A stretch of 64,000 nt of DNA from Nostoc sp. TH1S01 (lineage in GTDB: Bacteria; Cyanobacteriota; Cyanobacteriia; Cyanobacteriales; Nostocaceae): NCBI GenBank assembly GCA_018993265.1, contig JAGKSW010000095.1, positions 1 through 64,000 of the forward strand, given 5' to 3'. The notes beneath the pieces were generated by a model. The model was not told the DNA's origin, made no database searches, and was given only the letters and a program-made list of their open reading frames with translations. Of the stretch, positions 35,041 through 44,377 are shown piece after piece. How positions within the stretch are numbered: the first letter of the stretch is position 1; every line of letters begins with the position of its first letter. The translations under genes were made by a program, and so were the position numbers.

Positions 35041-35171
35041 ATTTGGTAAGCGTATCTTCTATTCACGACTAGACCATAAAGAGGAGCCAGTTGCGGTGGA
35101 CGGGTTCCCCGGCATAAGCAAACTGGCGTGTACAAACTAGGGAAATATTTGTACGTTTAGCCTTACCAAAT
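35041..35171 (-). ncRNA. Candidate guide RNA (omega RNA) upstream of isrB
   Basis: A 131-base element in the position where IscB/IsrB loci encode their RNA. It is closed by a perfect 10-bp pairing (ATTTGGTAAG at 35041-35050 with CTTACCAAAT at 35162-35171). Inside are GTACAAA/TTTGTAC (35130-35136 with 35148-35154), CCAGTTGC with GCAAACTGG (35087-35094 with 35118-35126, one bulge) and a small CGGG/CCCG loop. Read on the minus strand, the guide would lie just 5' of the closing stem, around 35172-35190. The fold is seen; the role is inferred from family knowledge. Confidence 0.55.
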
Positions 35172-35219
35172 CTCGATGCCCTAACCAACTCTTGCGTTGC
35201 ATACCGTGATCCTAATTTC

Positions 35220-35783
35220 TTAGGGATTTTGCAAGCCTACACGCTCACCTGTACTCAGGTCAGTGTAGGTAGTTGACTGTCTATTTAACTTTTGTGATTT
35301 TTCTGGGGTTGATTGTTTAGCAGCAGTGAATCTCAGAGTTTGAGGAATCCCATTGACTGTTAATTGACCTGTGATTTTATCTTGATCTATCAGCTGCATT
35401 TGCATAGCGATCGCTTGACTTGAGTTAATCTGAGAGTTGGAATCAAGACAAAGAATTTTTGGATCAATTTTGCCAGAGAAACTGATCTGTTGATTTTTCA
35501 ATATACCTGTCAGGGAAGGCTGTTGTTCAGTCTTTGCATTGGAATTATCTGGTACTAAAGAGGCATTCAAGTAAATACCTGATTGTTGCATATTTAATAC
35601 CAAAGAATTTGCTGTTTCACAACTGGGTAATTTCGTCGCCAGAGTCAGAAGGTAGCGGCCATCAACTACAGGAGGCGCTTTGAGATTGTTTTCTCCATAG
35701 GCGGTGACAGTTTTAAACAACAGTAACACTGAACCTATGGCTACTCCATAGAAGGTTAAAGATTTAACATTCAAATGATTCAT
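35220..35783 (-). CDS. Exported hypothetical protein
   Basis: 187 residues from the ATG at 35783; the longer frame begins 22 codons upstream. A signal peptide (FYGVAIGSVLLLFKTVTAYG) is followed by a beta-rich region (VDGRYLLTLATKLPSCETANSLVLNMQQSGIYLNASLV) and ends GERVGLQNP. No named family recognised. It lies 75 bases downstream of the antiporter on the same strand, so it may be co-transcribed and act at the same membrane. The IsrB element is inserted directly behind its stop. Confidence 0.65.
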   Translation of the reverse strand: MNHLNVKSLTFYGVAIGSVLLLFKTVTAYGENNLKAPPVVDGRYLLTLATKLPSCETANSLVLNMQQSGIYLNASLVPDNSNAKTEQQPSLTGILKNQQISFSGKIDPKILCLDSNSQINSSQAIAMQMQLIDQDKITGQLTVNGIPQTLRFTAAKQSTPEKSQKLNRQSTTYTDLSTGERVGLQNP

Positions 35784-35858
35784 CGTTTTAACTTGATAGT
35801 ACAAGCTCTCAGATAAATCTGAGAGGTCAATCAAAAATCCAAAATCCAAAATCTCAAA

Positions 35859-38045
35859 TTATTTGACTGTTGATTCTTGGTTGGTAATTTCTGGGAGTAC
35901 AGAAGCCAGATGAGATGTAACTTGGCTGTAACGGCGGGTAATGAGTAGCGAGGAACGACATTGAATAGCCAAAGCATCTGTGTATCTGCCTAGGGTTTGG
36001 CGCTCAATTCCCCAAACGCGGCTGGTGCCAGCAATTGTGAGATCAACTGCTTCGGAAGCTGCTACTACAGCTTGAATTGGCTCTGGAGATTCGACAGTTT
36101 TAATTTCAATGCGATCGCGTACACTAGCTGGTAATTGCTCCATCATTTTGTGCAGTTCATAGCTCAACTCCTCTTGCTGCTGGTTATCTCCCAGTACTTG
36201 TAAAATCTGCAACATACAGGTGTCACGGTTCAGCAATAGCCTCAAAGCTAAAATCAAGGCTAAATCATCATGGATATTTGCTGAGTAAGGCACCAATAAA
36301 TTTTCTAAGCGTTCGGAACCACGGTCTACAAACACAGCAACATCCACTGGTGCAGTACTCAGAATTTGACCAACTCGACCACCTAAGCGATTATTACTAA
36401 AAGCTGGACGGTGCCATCCGACTAGAATTAAATCAGGTTGCTCAATTTTGGCTATTTGAGCAGTTTCCCGCGCTACATTACTTGATATGCGAATGATGGG
36501 ATGTATATGAGAACGAGCTATTGGCGGTTCTAAGGTATTAATCAATTCTTCTAGTTCCTGGCGACGCTGAAGAATTAATCGTTCTGCTTCGACTGGGGTA
36601 CTCTCAAAAGCATAATCTTCTTGCAACTCAATTAAGCTGAGAGGATTGACAACCGCCGGTTGTTTGTAATTGAGCGCCAATGCTACTGCCAATTGCACCA
36701 AACCTTTTTGCGTGCTAGGATTCGCCACTGGGACTAAAATCCGGTAGCTAGGGGCAGATTCAATCACAGTAGCGGTTTCAGCAGTTGTTTCTGCTTCTAA
36801 GTCGGGTTCAACGACATCTAACTTAATCAGGCGTTTTGGATATGTCCACTCCAGTAACGGAGAGGTCATAAATGTTGTTACCAATGCCATAATTACCAGC
36901 ATGGTAAAGACTAAGGGCGAAATTACTCCTAACTCCAAACCAATATTCAGAACAATTAGTTCAGTTAAACCGCGGGTATTCATTAACCAACCAAGGGCTG
37001 AGGCTTCTCGTTGATTAATGCCACTGAAACGAGCTGCAATATAAGTACCAATATACTTGCCTGCGATCGCCACTAACAGCACCAAGCCACACAATAACCA
37101 CAAATCAGGACGATTTAATAAACCAATCTGCGTTCGCAAACCACTGTAGGCAAAAAATATTGGCAACAGAAATATCAAAACAAAATCTTCGGTTTTCACC
37201 GCTAATTCTCGAACTAAATCTGCATTCTTGGGCATTGCCGCTCCTAACAAAAATGCACCAAAAATCAAGTGAATACCTATTAGTTCGGTGATGAGTGCAG
37301 AACCAACTACCGCTATGTAAATTACAGCTAAAAGTAACTGACTCAAGCGTCCAGTACGTCGGTAGTAAGTTGCTAAACGTCCAAGAAACCAGCGTCCCAC
37401 TGTTAGCATAAAGCCAATGTAGACTATGCTTTCAATAATTGTGGGTATAGCACCAAAAAAGTTACCAGTGCGGGCGACAGCGATCGCTACTGCTAAAACA
37501 CACCATGCTGTGACATCATCTACAGCGGCACAAGTGAGTGCTAGGGTTCCTAAACGTGTTCCCTGCAAGTTATTTTCTGTAATAATCCGTGCCAATACTG
37601 GAAAAGCAGTAATTGACATTGCTGCCCCTAAAAATAGTGCAAAAGCAGTAAAAGAAACACTAGCATTAGACACTAAAGGATACAGCAGTACTGCCAGCAA
37701 AGTTCCCAAAGAAAAGGGTACTAAAATGCTGACATGGGAAGTTAAAACTGCTACTTCTAACTGACCACTCAGATATTTGGGATTAAGTTCTAGCCCAATC
37801 AAAAACATGAAAAATATTAATCCCACCTGCGACAAAACATTGAGAAACGGAATCGTTTCTGGTGGGAATAAACTAGCTGCTAGATGGGGAGCAACCAATC
37901 CAAATAAAGATGGGCCAAGCATAATCCCGGCAACAATCTCACCAATTACTAAAGGTTGCTTAATTGATTTGAATGCCAGACCTATGAGCCGGGACAGCCC
38001 AATAACAATCAGCACCTCGATCAGAACGAGAATAACTGTGTGCAT
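35859..38045 (-). CDS. Cation:proton antiporter (CPA2) with C-terminal USP-like domain
   Basis: 728 residues. The first 400 hold about 12-13 membrane segments of the CPA2/KefB type, including the CAAVDDVTAWCVLA segment with the paired Asp needed for ion exchange and the re-entrant LIFGAFLLGAAMP. After a linker (about 410-435) comes a cytosolic part with two universal-stress-like modules (YRILVPVANPSTQKGLVQLA and NLLVPYSANIHDDLAL; LILVGWHRPAF). It exchanges Na+ or K+ for protons, and the cytosolic part probably binds a nucleotide to gate it. Ion preference is unknown. Confidence 0.92.
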   Translation of the reverse strand: MHTVILVLIEVLIVIGLSRLIGLAFKSIKQPLVIGEIVAGIMLGPSLFGLVAPHLAASLFPPETIPFLNVLSQVGLIFFMFLIGLELNPKYLSGQLEVAVLTSHVSILVPFSLGTLLAVLLYPLVSNASVSFTAFALFLGAAMSITAFPVLARIITENNLQGTRLGTLALTCAAVDDVTAWCVLAVAIAVARTGNFFGAIPTIIESIVYIGFMLTVGRWFLGRLATYYRRTGRLSQLLLAVIYIAVVGSALITELIGIHLIFGAFLLGAAMPKNADLVRELAVKTEDFVLIFLLPIFFAYSGLRTQIGLLNRPDLWLLCGLVLLVAIAGKYIGTYIAARFSGINQREASALGWLMNTRGLTELIVLNIGLELGVISPLVFTMLVIMALVTTFMTSPLLEWTYPKRLIKLDVVEPDLEAETTAETATVIESAPSYRILVPVANPSTQKGLVQLAVALALNYKQPAVVNPLSLIELQEDYAFESTPVEAERLILQRRQELEELINTLEPPIARSHIHPIIRISSNVARETAQIAKIEQPDLILVGWHRPAFSNNRLGGRVGQILSTAPVDVAVFVDRGSERLENLLVPYSANIHDDLALILALRLLLNRDTCMLQILQVLGDNQQQEELSYELHKMMEQLPASVRDRIEIKTVESPEPIQAVVAASEAVDLTIAGTSRVWGIERQTLGRYTDALAIQCRSSLLITRRYSQVTSHLASVLPEITNQESTVK

Positions 38046-38676
38046 GGTTTCCTCTGAATGACTATCTGGTTTCCCTAAGATGATTCTTTAAACAATGGGA
38101 AATTGTCAACCTAATTCATCATATTCCATGTACATTTATCCTCTATTTTGATGTTAATTGTTGTTACAACACAGTCATACAAATCAATAGTGAATTGGTT
38201 AAAATTAAGAGATATTCAGAGAATATTTAATAAAATAGCGGTATAAACATTAATTAATAATTAACAATTACCAGTTATATCTTTTGGGTTAACGTCTAAG
38301 CGTTAATAAACGTAATTAACAATTTACAATTAAATTTTCTATGGAGAATTACTTAACACCAATGTGTTTTGGATAGTGTAAATTCCTGGCAATTACTGCT
38401 TTATCAGATTACTATTTGTTTTTTAAACATAGAAAATTTCAGATTTCCGACTTCTTCAAGAAGTCGGAAATCTGGTTGTTATTGACGAATTTATTGATAA
38501 AAATTGGCGTGAGTCAAACAATTTTGGATTTTAGATTGACTCCGCTGATACATTTATCAGATTTACACAAGCAAACAAATAATTAAAGTTTGAAATAAGG
38601 ATGTATGGGTATAGGTGTAAAAAACCCTTACACCCCTACACCCGGTTTTAACAGACAATCTTGATGTGTAACTGTC
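38046..38676. other. Intergenic region with a perfect fold-back repeat
   Basis: AT-rich upstream region of the antiporter gene. It holds the 35-base fold-back at 38440-38474 and a GGGTATAGGTGTAAAAAACC / TTACACCCCTACACCC near-inverted pair at 38606-38643. No gene seen. Confidence 0.5.
38440..38474. repeat. 35-base fold-back repeat
   Basis: CAGATTTCCGACTTCTT (38440-38456) and its exact complement (38458-38474) separated by a single C. This fold-back is familiar as an interspersed cyanobacterial repeat. Confidence 0.75.
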
Positions 38677-39396
38677 TTATCTGAGTTGGTATGCTGGTTG
38701 AGCATGATAGGGTGCTAAAGCATCCCATTTCAACACATCATCTAACAAAGCCTGGTAGCCTAATGTATTAGGATGTAAACCATCAGCATTCATCCGTTGG
38801 CTTAACCAAGTTTCACCACGCCCCATCCATTGGTCAAAAATATCCAAGTAAGGAATTTGACGTTGTTGACAAGCTAGGCGCGTAGCTTCATTGTAAAGGT
38901 GTTGGTCAGTATGATTGAAATAAAAACAATCCAGAAATGGCATTTTAGTTTCATCTACGGGTGTCATACCCACAAATAAAACGGGACAGAGTTGTTGCGC
39001 CAAATCTAGCAAATGGGCGATATCTGATTCAAAAACCGCAAAATCTGTGTAATTTTTGCCATTGGGGCGGCCTAACCGCGCTGAATCATTCACCCCGACT
39101 GAAAGAATAATTAAATCAGGAACACGATTGCGGAGTTCGCCACGATGACGAAATTCTACTTCTAGTCTTTGGGCTACTTGTTGTGTGCGATCGCCTCTGA
39201 CACCTAAATTATATAAAACGTGACCAGCACTACCAGGCAACATCCACCATCGCCGCAGTTGTTCTACCCAACCACCGCGTTCAGGATCACCAAAACCGTA
39301 AACTATGCTGTCTCCAAGAGCGACAATCTTCAAAGACTGACATTGATTCGGAGCTAAAGACAGTTGCATTGAAGAAAGAGCTTGTAATGTTTGCAT
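38677..39396 (-). CDS. SGNH/GDSL-type esterase
   Basis: 239 residues with all four SGNH blocks: LGDSIVYGFGD (nucleophile Ser), LGVRGD (Gly), LSVGVND (Asn in GVND) and ADGLHPNTLGYQ (Asp-x2-His). No signal peptide is apparent, so it is probably cytosolic. Relatives hydrolyse acyl, thioester or acetyl groups; the substrate is unknown. It stands alone between the antiporter and endonuclease V genes, on the same strand. Confidence 0.9.
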   Translation of the reverse strand: MQTLQALSSMQLSLAPNQCQSLKIVALGDSIVYGFGDPERGGWVEQLRRWWMLPGSAGHVLYNLGVRGDRTQQVAQRLEVEFRHRGELRNRVPDLIILSVGVNDSARLGRPNGKNYTDFAVFESDIAHLLDLAQQLCPVLFVGMTPVDETKMPFLDCFYFNHTDQHLYNEATRLACQQRQIPYLDIFDQWMGRGETWLSQRMNADGLHPNTLGYQALLDDVLKWDALAPYHAQPAYQLR

Positions 39397-39511
39397 CTTA
39401 AAAAAGACTATATTTTATATCTTTACAAGATTCTATACATTTCTACACTATTCCAGCGTATCTTTTTTGTCATTCATGCTGCAATGTTGGCTTTTGTGAA
39501 TGTTTCAGTGA

Positions 39512-40177
39512 TTATCTGTTAGAAGCTAACTTATCAGCGACACGGGTCGTTTCTGGTAGTCTATATTTTGGTGTACAGCGTAATACATAATCAATTGCTG
39601 TGTTTAAGCTAATTTTATGACCACTAGAAATATACAAAGGTTTAACCCCAACACGCGTCCGTAACACTGCACCAATAGTTTCACCTTTATGTACGAGTGG
39701 TTGCCAACTACCTCTAGTTTCTGGCAATTCTTGGTGTTTGCCAATTAACAGTGATTTAGCCACACCAATTGTCGGCATATCTAAAATTACCCCTAGATGG
39801 CTGGCTATACCAAATCTGCGCGGATGGGCAATACCTTGTCCATCACAGAGAATAATATCTGGTACTGTTTGAATTTTTGCTAAAGCATCAAGTACAGCCG
39901 GAATTTCTCGAAAGGAAAGGAACCCAGGTATGTAGGGAAATGAAGTCGGACGATGCGCCAGGGCTGTTTCTACAACTTTTAAATCAGGAAAACTCAGTAC
40001 TGCTACAGCGGCGCGGCTAATTGTTCCATCAGCTGCAAAACCCATATCGACACCAGCAACATAACTGATAGGTTCTGGGAGTTGATCTTCTGTAGTCACT
40101 TGTTCGCGCAAACTTTCTTGAATGGTGATAGCTTCCTCTAGGGTTTGCGGCCAAGGATGATGTTGATAAATTTTCAT
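39512..40177 (-). CDS. nfi: Endonuclease V
   Basis: 221 residues from the ATG at 40177. It cuts DNA near deoxyinosine and so repairs deaminated adenine. The family motifs are complete: AGVDMGFAADG (metal Asp), RPTSFPYIPGFLSFREIP (metal Glu and lesion-site Tyr), LCDGQGIAHPRRFGIASHLG (metal Asp) and GVAKSLLIG. The C-terminal KPLYISSGHKIS is also typical. Single gene. Confidence 0.95.
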   Translation of the reverse strand: MKIYQHHPWPQTLEEAITIQESLREQVTTEDQLPEPISYVAGVDMGFAADGTISRAAVAVLSFPDLKVVETALAHRPTSFPYIPGFLSFREIPAVLDALAKIQTVPDIILCDGQGIAHPRRFGIASHLGVILDMPTIGVAKSLLIGKHQELPETRGSWQPLVHKGETIGAVLRTRVGVKPLYISSGHKISLNTAIDYVLRCTPKYRLPETTRVADKLASNR

Positions 40178-40794
40178 AATATCTGGAGAGAAATATATAT
40201 TTAAATGGGTGCGTAGACGCAAAGCGGCTTGTCGTTAGACATCGCTAATTTTTGGACAGTTATTTAATTTTTTAGCAAAAGTATTGTCGGATAAATCTTG
40301 TCTATTTATTCTCTTTGCTGTTCCCTGTTCTCCCTCTACACAGCAATTAAACCAGATTCCCATATAAATACCACAAGCTAATCGATTACCAGCCAGGCAC
40401 TAACTCCAGATAAAAGCAATAAATAGCCAAATTTCCTGATATTCAGCCACTCTACCTACAGGTTGATATTGTCTCTAACTCAGAAGCGATAAACTTCACT
40501 CTACAGGTCGATCCCAAAGTAGGATGATTCCAAGTAAATATAAGTTAGGTGAAATTCGCTAGAAAAATGATTGTGAAAACAGTATACAACTGGATGGCTA
40601 TATGAGCTTTCATCCAGCAACAGTACAAGTAATTCACAATTAAACTGTTCTGCAAATATCTACCTAAAAATAACTTGCTAGTTAAGCATTTCTTAATAAT
40701 TTATTCGCCAACATTTAACCTAATGATGGCTAAGATTTGCTGCGCTAGAAAAATATAACTTATGTGTTGTTAACGTTGTTTTTGAGGAATTCAC
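40178..40794. other. Intergenic region, one small dispersed repeat
   Basis: At 40207-40243 a piece reading GCGTAGACGCAAAGCGGCTT then GTCGTTAGACATCGC, related to the elements at 7103 and 15398. The rest is AT-rich leader DNA of the gene at 40795; no gene seen. Confidence 0.5.
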
Positions 40795-41154
40795 ATGAAA
40801 AATATGACTTCTGTTCTATCTCTATTGCGTCCAGTACGTTTCCTAATTGTAGCTTTTACCTGTGCATTAGTTTTATTTTCTAATGCTTTTCCTGCTTTTG
40901 CGATTGAAAGCTATAAAAGCGACCCTACAGAAGCTACCACACAACTACTAGAAACTCAAAAGAAAACTGACGAAATTGGTCGGTCTGCTCCTCCTGGATT
41001 GAATAAAGTACAAGAAGAATCCAATAAAGGACTCAACGAAGTTCAAGGTGATGCTGACATTGATAAAATGAAGCGTCCAGAAAATTCTCAAGCTGCAACC
41101 TCAGTTGAAGATGAAGTAGAAAATCTGTTGGAAAAAGTAACAGGTAAAAAGTAA
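40795..41154 (+). CDS. Small exported protein of unknown function
   Basis: 119 residues. A signal peptide with an AFA cleavage site (LIVAFTCALVLFSNAFPAFA, about 17-36) is followed by an 80-residue polar, helical, Lys/Glu-rich mature part (GLNKVQEESNKGLNEVQGDADIDKMKRPE). It resembles the small exported stress or low-temperature-induced proteins of cyanobacteria, but I would not assign it firmly. GAGGA lies before the ATG. A terminator is present at 41326. The next genes encode Dps and a ChaB-domain protein, which fits a stress setting. Confidence 0.75.
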   Translation: MKNMTSVLSLLRPVRFLIVAFTCALVLFSNAFPAFAIESYKSDPTEATTQLLETQKKTDEIGRSAPPGLNKVQEESNKGLNEVQGDADIDKMKRPENSQAATSVEDEVENLLEKVTGKK

Positions 41155-41325
41155 AAATTTCTGAGACTAATTAGCAGCTTCACAAGTAATCTAAGTAATA
41201 ATATTTGGTAATTCTGCGTAATACTTGAATGATAATTATTTACCAACCGAATACTGTGACTGCTAATTAGTAGAAATATTCCTCATCCTTTTTTCCTCCC
41301 TTCTATATACTGTTTATTTAATTTA

Positions 41326-41365
41326 GATACCTTGATTGATTCATTTTATCAAGGTGTCTATTTTT
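41326..41365 (+). terminator. Terminator-like hairpin
   Basis: GATACCTTGAT (41326-41336) with ATCAAGGTGTC (41348-41358), one G-T pair, then TATTTTTA. Confidence 0.65.
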
Positions 41366-41529
41366 ATAGATGAAGATTAATGCTATTAACCATATTTCTA
41401 TTCTAAGTCATAAATCACTCTCACCTTAAGTGGTAAATAATTATGCAATTCCAATCTTTCCTATGGTTGATGTAAATAGACCTTGATTTTTGTGAACTTA
41501 TAAATAAGTTTATTTAGGAATTAGAATCA

Positions 41530-42069
41530 ATGCGTGCGATCAACATTGGTTTGACAGAAGAACAGCGTCAAGGTGTGGCTAATCTGTTAAATCAAGATTT
41601 AGCAGATGCCTATTTACTGTTAGTCAAAACCAAAAAGTATCATTGGGATGTAGTCGGCCCTCAGTTCCGTAGCCTGCACCAACTTTGGGAAGAACATTAC
41701 GAAAAACTGACTGAAAATATTGATGCTTTAGCTGAAAGAGTTCGTGCTTTGGGTTGTTACCCTATTGGCACAATGGAAGGATTTCTCCAAATTGCTACTC
41801 TCAAAGAACATTCAGGTGATGTTCCCACAGCCACAGGAATGGTAGCCAACCTTGTTGAAGATCATGAACAGATTATTCGCAATCTCAGAGAACATATAGA
41901 TCAATCCAGTGAAGAGTTCCATGATGAAGGAACTGCTGACTTTTTAACTGGACTGATGGAAGAGCATGAAGAAATGGCTTGGATGCTGCGCTCATTTATT
42001 GAAGGACAAGAATTGCAGCCAGATGGAAGCAAGCCAGAAACAGGCACAAAAACTCCTGTGGGCGTGTAG
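41530..42069 (+). CDS. dps: Dps family DNA-protection/ferritin-like protein
   Basis: 179 residues, ferritin-like four-helix fold. The inter-subunit di-iron site is seen in KKYHWDVVGPQFRSLHQLWEEHYEKL (His and Glu/Asp ligands) and in the Dps signature region ALAERVRALG. The C-terminal tail (PDGSKPETGTKTPVGV) is unstructured. It oxidises Fe2+ with hydrogen peroxide, stores iron and shields DNA. Cyanobacteria carry several Dps paralogues; which one this is cannot be fixed. A hairpin terminator follows at 42120. Confidence 0.92.
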   Translation: MRAINIGLTEEQRQGVANLLNQDLADAYLLLVKTKKYHWDVVGPQFRSLHQLWEEHYEKLTENIDALAERVRALGCYPIGTMEGFLQIATLKEHSGDVPTATGMVANLVEDHEQIIRNLREHIDQSSEEFHDEGTADFLTGLMEEHEEMAWMLRSFIEGQELQPDGSKPETGTKTPVGV

Positions 42070-42119
42070 TTAAACGCAGATTGATCTCTAAACATAGGAT
42101 CTGACTGAACATACTAGGC

Positions 42120-42143
42120 TGCGGGAAGAAATTATCTCCCGCA
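42120..42143 (+). terminator. Hairpin after dps
   Basis: TGCGGGA (42120-42126) with TCCCGCA (42137-42143) around a 10-base loop, then a weak T-rich tail. It lies between dps and the ChaB-domain gene, so it may only partly stop transcription. Confidence 0.6.
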
Positions 42144-42194
42144 TTTGCCTATTTGTCAGTCAACTATAAAAAACAGATTTTAAGGAGTATTCAA

Positions 42195-42962
42195 GTGCCA
42201 GAAGTCTATCAAGCAGAGCGTACTATCTCCGCTGTATTTAAAGAACAGAAGCAAGTTGATGATGTAATTCGACGTTTACTCGACCGAGGTGTACCGAGAG
42301 ATCATATTTCTGTGATGGGACGGAATTTCCAGTCAGAAACTAGAATTGCAGGCTTCATTACTAAAAAAGATGTAATTTTAGGCGGGTTGCGAACAGGGGC
42401 GATTTTTGGTTCGCTGTTTGGCTCTTTCCTAAGTTTGCTCACAGGTGTAGGTGTACTGTTCATTCCCTTTGTCGGCCCGATTGTGGCCGCTGGGCCAATC
42501 AGTGCATTACTGTTAGGGGCTGCAAGTGGTGCGATCGCAGGTAGTGCTGGTGCTGGTTTAGTTTCGGTGTTCACTGCTTGGGGAATGCCTGAAGATAAGG
42601 CCGCCATATACCAAACTCGCTTACAAGCTGGCGAATTCTTATTAATGGCAGAAGTTCCCGCTAATCGCGTCGGCGAATTTCAACTACTTTTAGAAAGTGC
42701 TGGTGCTGAAGAACTGAGTACAATGGATAAAACGTTAGCCCATCCTTGTCCTGGGCCATGTAATAGCCCAGAGGATTTATCTCCTGAAGTTCGCGCTCAT
42801 CTGTCTGAAAAAGCTCAAAGAGTCTTCATCGAGCGTTACAATGCTGTGTTGAATGAAACCAGTGATGAATTTAATGCAGAACAAGCTGCTTGGGAAGCTG
42901 TACATCAGCGGTTTGATGAAGATCAGAACGGTGTGTGGTCAAAACAAAAAGTCGGTGTTTAA
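42195..42962 (+). CDS. Membrane-spanning stress protein with ChaB domain
   Basis: 255 residues from the GTG at 42195, chosen because AAGGAG lies eight bases upstream; the frame remains open 14 codons further. Residues 7-50 resemble the general-stress 17M/YflT fold ([30 protein letters not shown]). A Gly/Ala-rich hydrophobic region with two or three segments (about 62-130) follows, then the YflT-type end, and finally a ChaB domain (about 205-245: [38 protein letters not shown]). Next to dps, it is likely a stress gene. The exact function is unknown. Confidence 0.82.
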   Translation: MPEVYQAERTISAVFKEQKQVDDVIRRLLDRGVPRDHISVMGRNFQSETRIAGFITKKDVILGGLRTGAIFGSLFGSFLSLLTGVGVLFIPFVGPIVAAGPISALLLGAASGAIAGSAGAGLVSVFTAWGMPEDKAAIYQTRLQAGEFLLMAEVPANRVGEFQLLLESAGAEELSTMDKTLAHPCPGPCNSPEDLSPEVRAHLSEKAQRVFIERYNAVLNETSDEFNAEQAAWEAVHQRFDEDQNGVWSKQKVGV

Positions 42963-43006
42963 GCGATCGCTTATCTTGGTTTGTTAGTCGGAAATCAATA
43001 AATATC

Positions 43007-43052
43007 AAAGGGTGAAAGGGGAGATTTGAAGAATTCCTTTCACCCTTTGTTT
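43007..43052 (+). terminator. Terminator of the ChaB-domain gene
   Basis: AAAGGGTGAAAGG (43007-43019) and CCTTTCACCCTTT (43036-43048) pair perfectly over 13 bp, with TTTGTTTG after. Confidence 0.85.
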
Positions 43053-43074
43053 GTGCAATTTTTGGCTTTCAACA

Positions 43075-43320
43075 GAGGCTAGAGACTAGAAGATTAGGGG
43101 CTAGAAAGAAGTTTTTTATATTAGTTATGCTTTTTTTGATGATTAGCTAACTGATCAAAGCTTGTACTGAGTCAAAAACACTAGTACAGTACGGCGGAAA
43201 TAAAGCACCCATTATAAATTGCTGAAAAGCTCACTCTAAGGGTTTCTTCATTTCATACTTCAGACTTCATACTTCAGCCTTTTTGTACTAGTCTCTAGCC
43301 TCTAGCCCCTAGTCTCTTTC
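43075..43320. repeat. Heptamer repeats in opposite orientation on both sides of an intergenic gap
   Basis: GAGGCTAGAGACTAGAAG at 43076-43093 and the inverted form (CTAGTCTCTAGCCTCTAGC) at about 43288-43306, plus ACTTCAK units at 43255-43278. The two tracts can pair over long range. No gene seen in 42963-43330. Confidence 0.6.
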
Positions 43321-43330
43321 TTTACACATT

Positions 43331-44224
43331 TTATGACTCTTCTCCAAATTCAAGAATATGCTTGGCTGTAATTTGTGGTTGCTCTAAATGGGGGATATGG
43401 CCGGAATCTTGAATCCAAATAAGTTTACTATTGGGAATTGCCCGTTTAAATCTTTTTGCATCTGTAGTGCCTAAGATTTTATCTGAGTCACCCCAAAGAA
43501 TTAATGTTGGTTGCAGAATTTGTCCTAGTTGCTTAAATCTAAAAGCACTGTAACCACCACTTTTGGTAAAAGCAATTAAAGCTAGATGCCAACTTGGCAT
43601 TTCTAGATGCAATCCGCCACAACATGTAGCATCTAGAGTAATTAAACTGGGATTTTTATAAGCAGTCCGAGAAATGCGATCGCGGACTTTGGGATTACGT
43701 AAAAATTGCGTCGCCCAATTATCTAATGGCGGAAACATGAATTTCGCCAAAGGTGAACCTGCTTTTAACCCAGCACTATCAATCAACACCAGTTTTTTGA
43801 CTACTTCTGGGTAAGTCAGGGTAAAGTCAATGGCGGCTGCACCTCCCATTGATGCACCGACCAAAATTACAGGCTCTTTAATTAAGGTTTTCCAGAAATA
43901 ATATAGATGGGTTTTAATGGCCACTGGGCTAAATGCTATGCCTTGGAGTCTGTCGGTAAAGCCAAAACCTAGTAAATCCACTGCCCAGGTTTGATTATTT
44001 TCTGCTAGCAGTGGCAACAGCCGCCGAAATTCTAATATAGAACTATCAAAGCCGTGAATTAGTAAAATTGGTGTACCACCACTGCTTTGTTTCACATAGG
44101 TTGTGGTAATTGCTTGATCAGATAAAGGAGTTGCGATCGCTTGAGTTTGAATACTTTTAGCTAGTGCGATCGAGTTTGGTTCGGTTAATTGCCCAACGGC
44201 GGCAGGTAAAAAACTTGGAAACAT
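43331..44224 (-). CDS. Alpha/beta hydrolase
   Basis: 297 residues with a complete alpha/beta-hydrolase triad: nucleophile elbow VGASMGGAAA (Ser), acid in LWGDSDKILG (Asp) and His in DSGHIPHLEQP. The oxyanion region is ILLIHGFDSSILEFR. A short cap domain contains ATCCGGLHLEMP. No signal peptide is convincing. The substrate is unknown; cyanobacterial relatives are often annotated as esterases or haloalkane-dehalogenase-like enzymes. Single gene, divergent from ccmK3. Confidence 0.88.
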   Translation of the reverse strand: MFPSFLPAAVGQLTEPNSIALAKSIQTQAIATPLSDQAITTTYVKQSSGGTPILLIHGFDSSILEFRRLLPLLAENNQTWAVDLLGFGFTDRLQGIAFSPVAIKTHLYYFWKTLIKEPVILVGASMGGAAAIDFTLTYPEVVKKLVLIDSAGLKAGSPLAKFMFPPLDNWATQFLRNPKVRDRISRTAYKNPSLITLDATCCGGLHLEMPSWHLALIAFTKSGGYSAFRFKQLGQILQPTLILWGDSDKILGTTDAKRFKRAIPNSKLIWIQDSGHIPHLEQPQITAKHILEFGEES

Positions 44225-44377
44225 AACTTATAGTTTACAGCACCCCATTACCAAAATAGTGCTGATTGGCCAGCCGATGACTCGGTGTACTGAAAAAAAC
44301 AATCCTGAATGTCACCATTGGAGCAAAAGCCGCGTAAAATAAAGATCACTTAATTTATTGTCTCAGGAGCTAATGCC

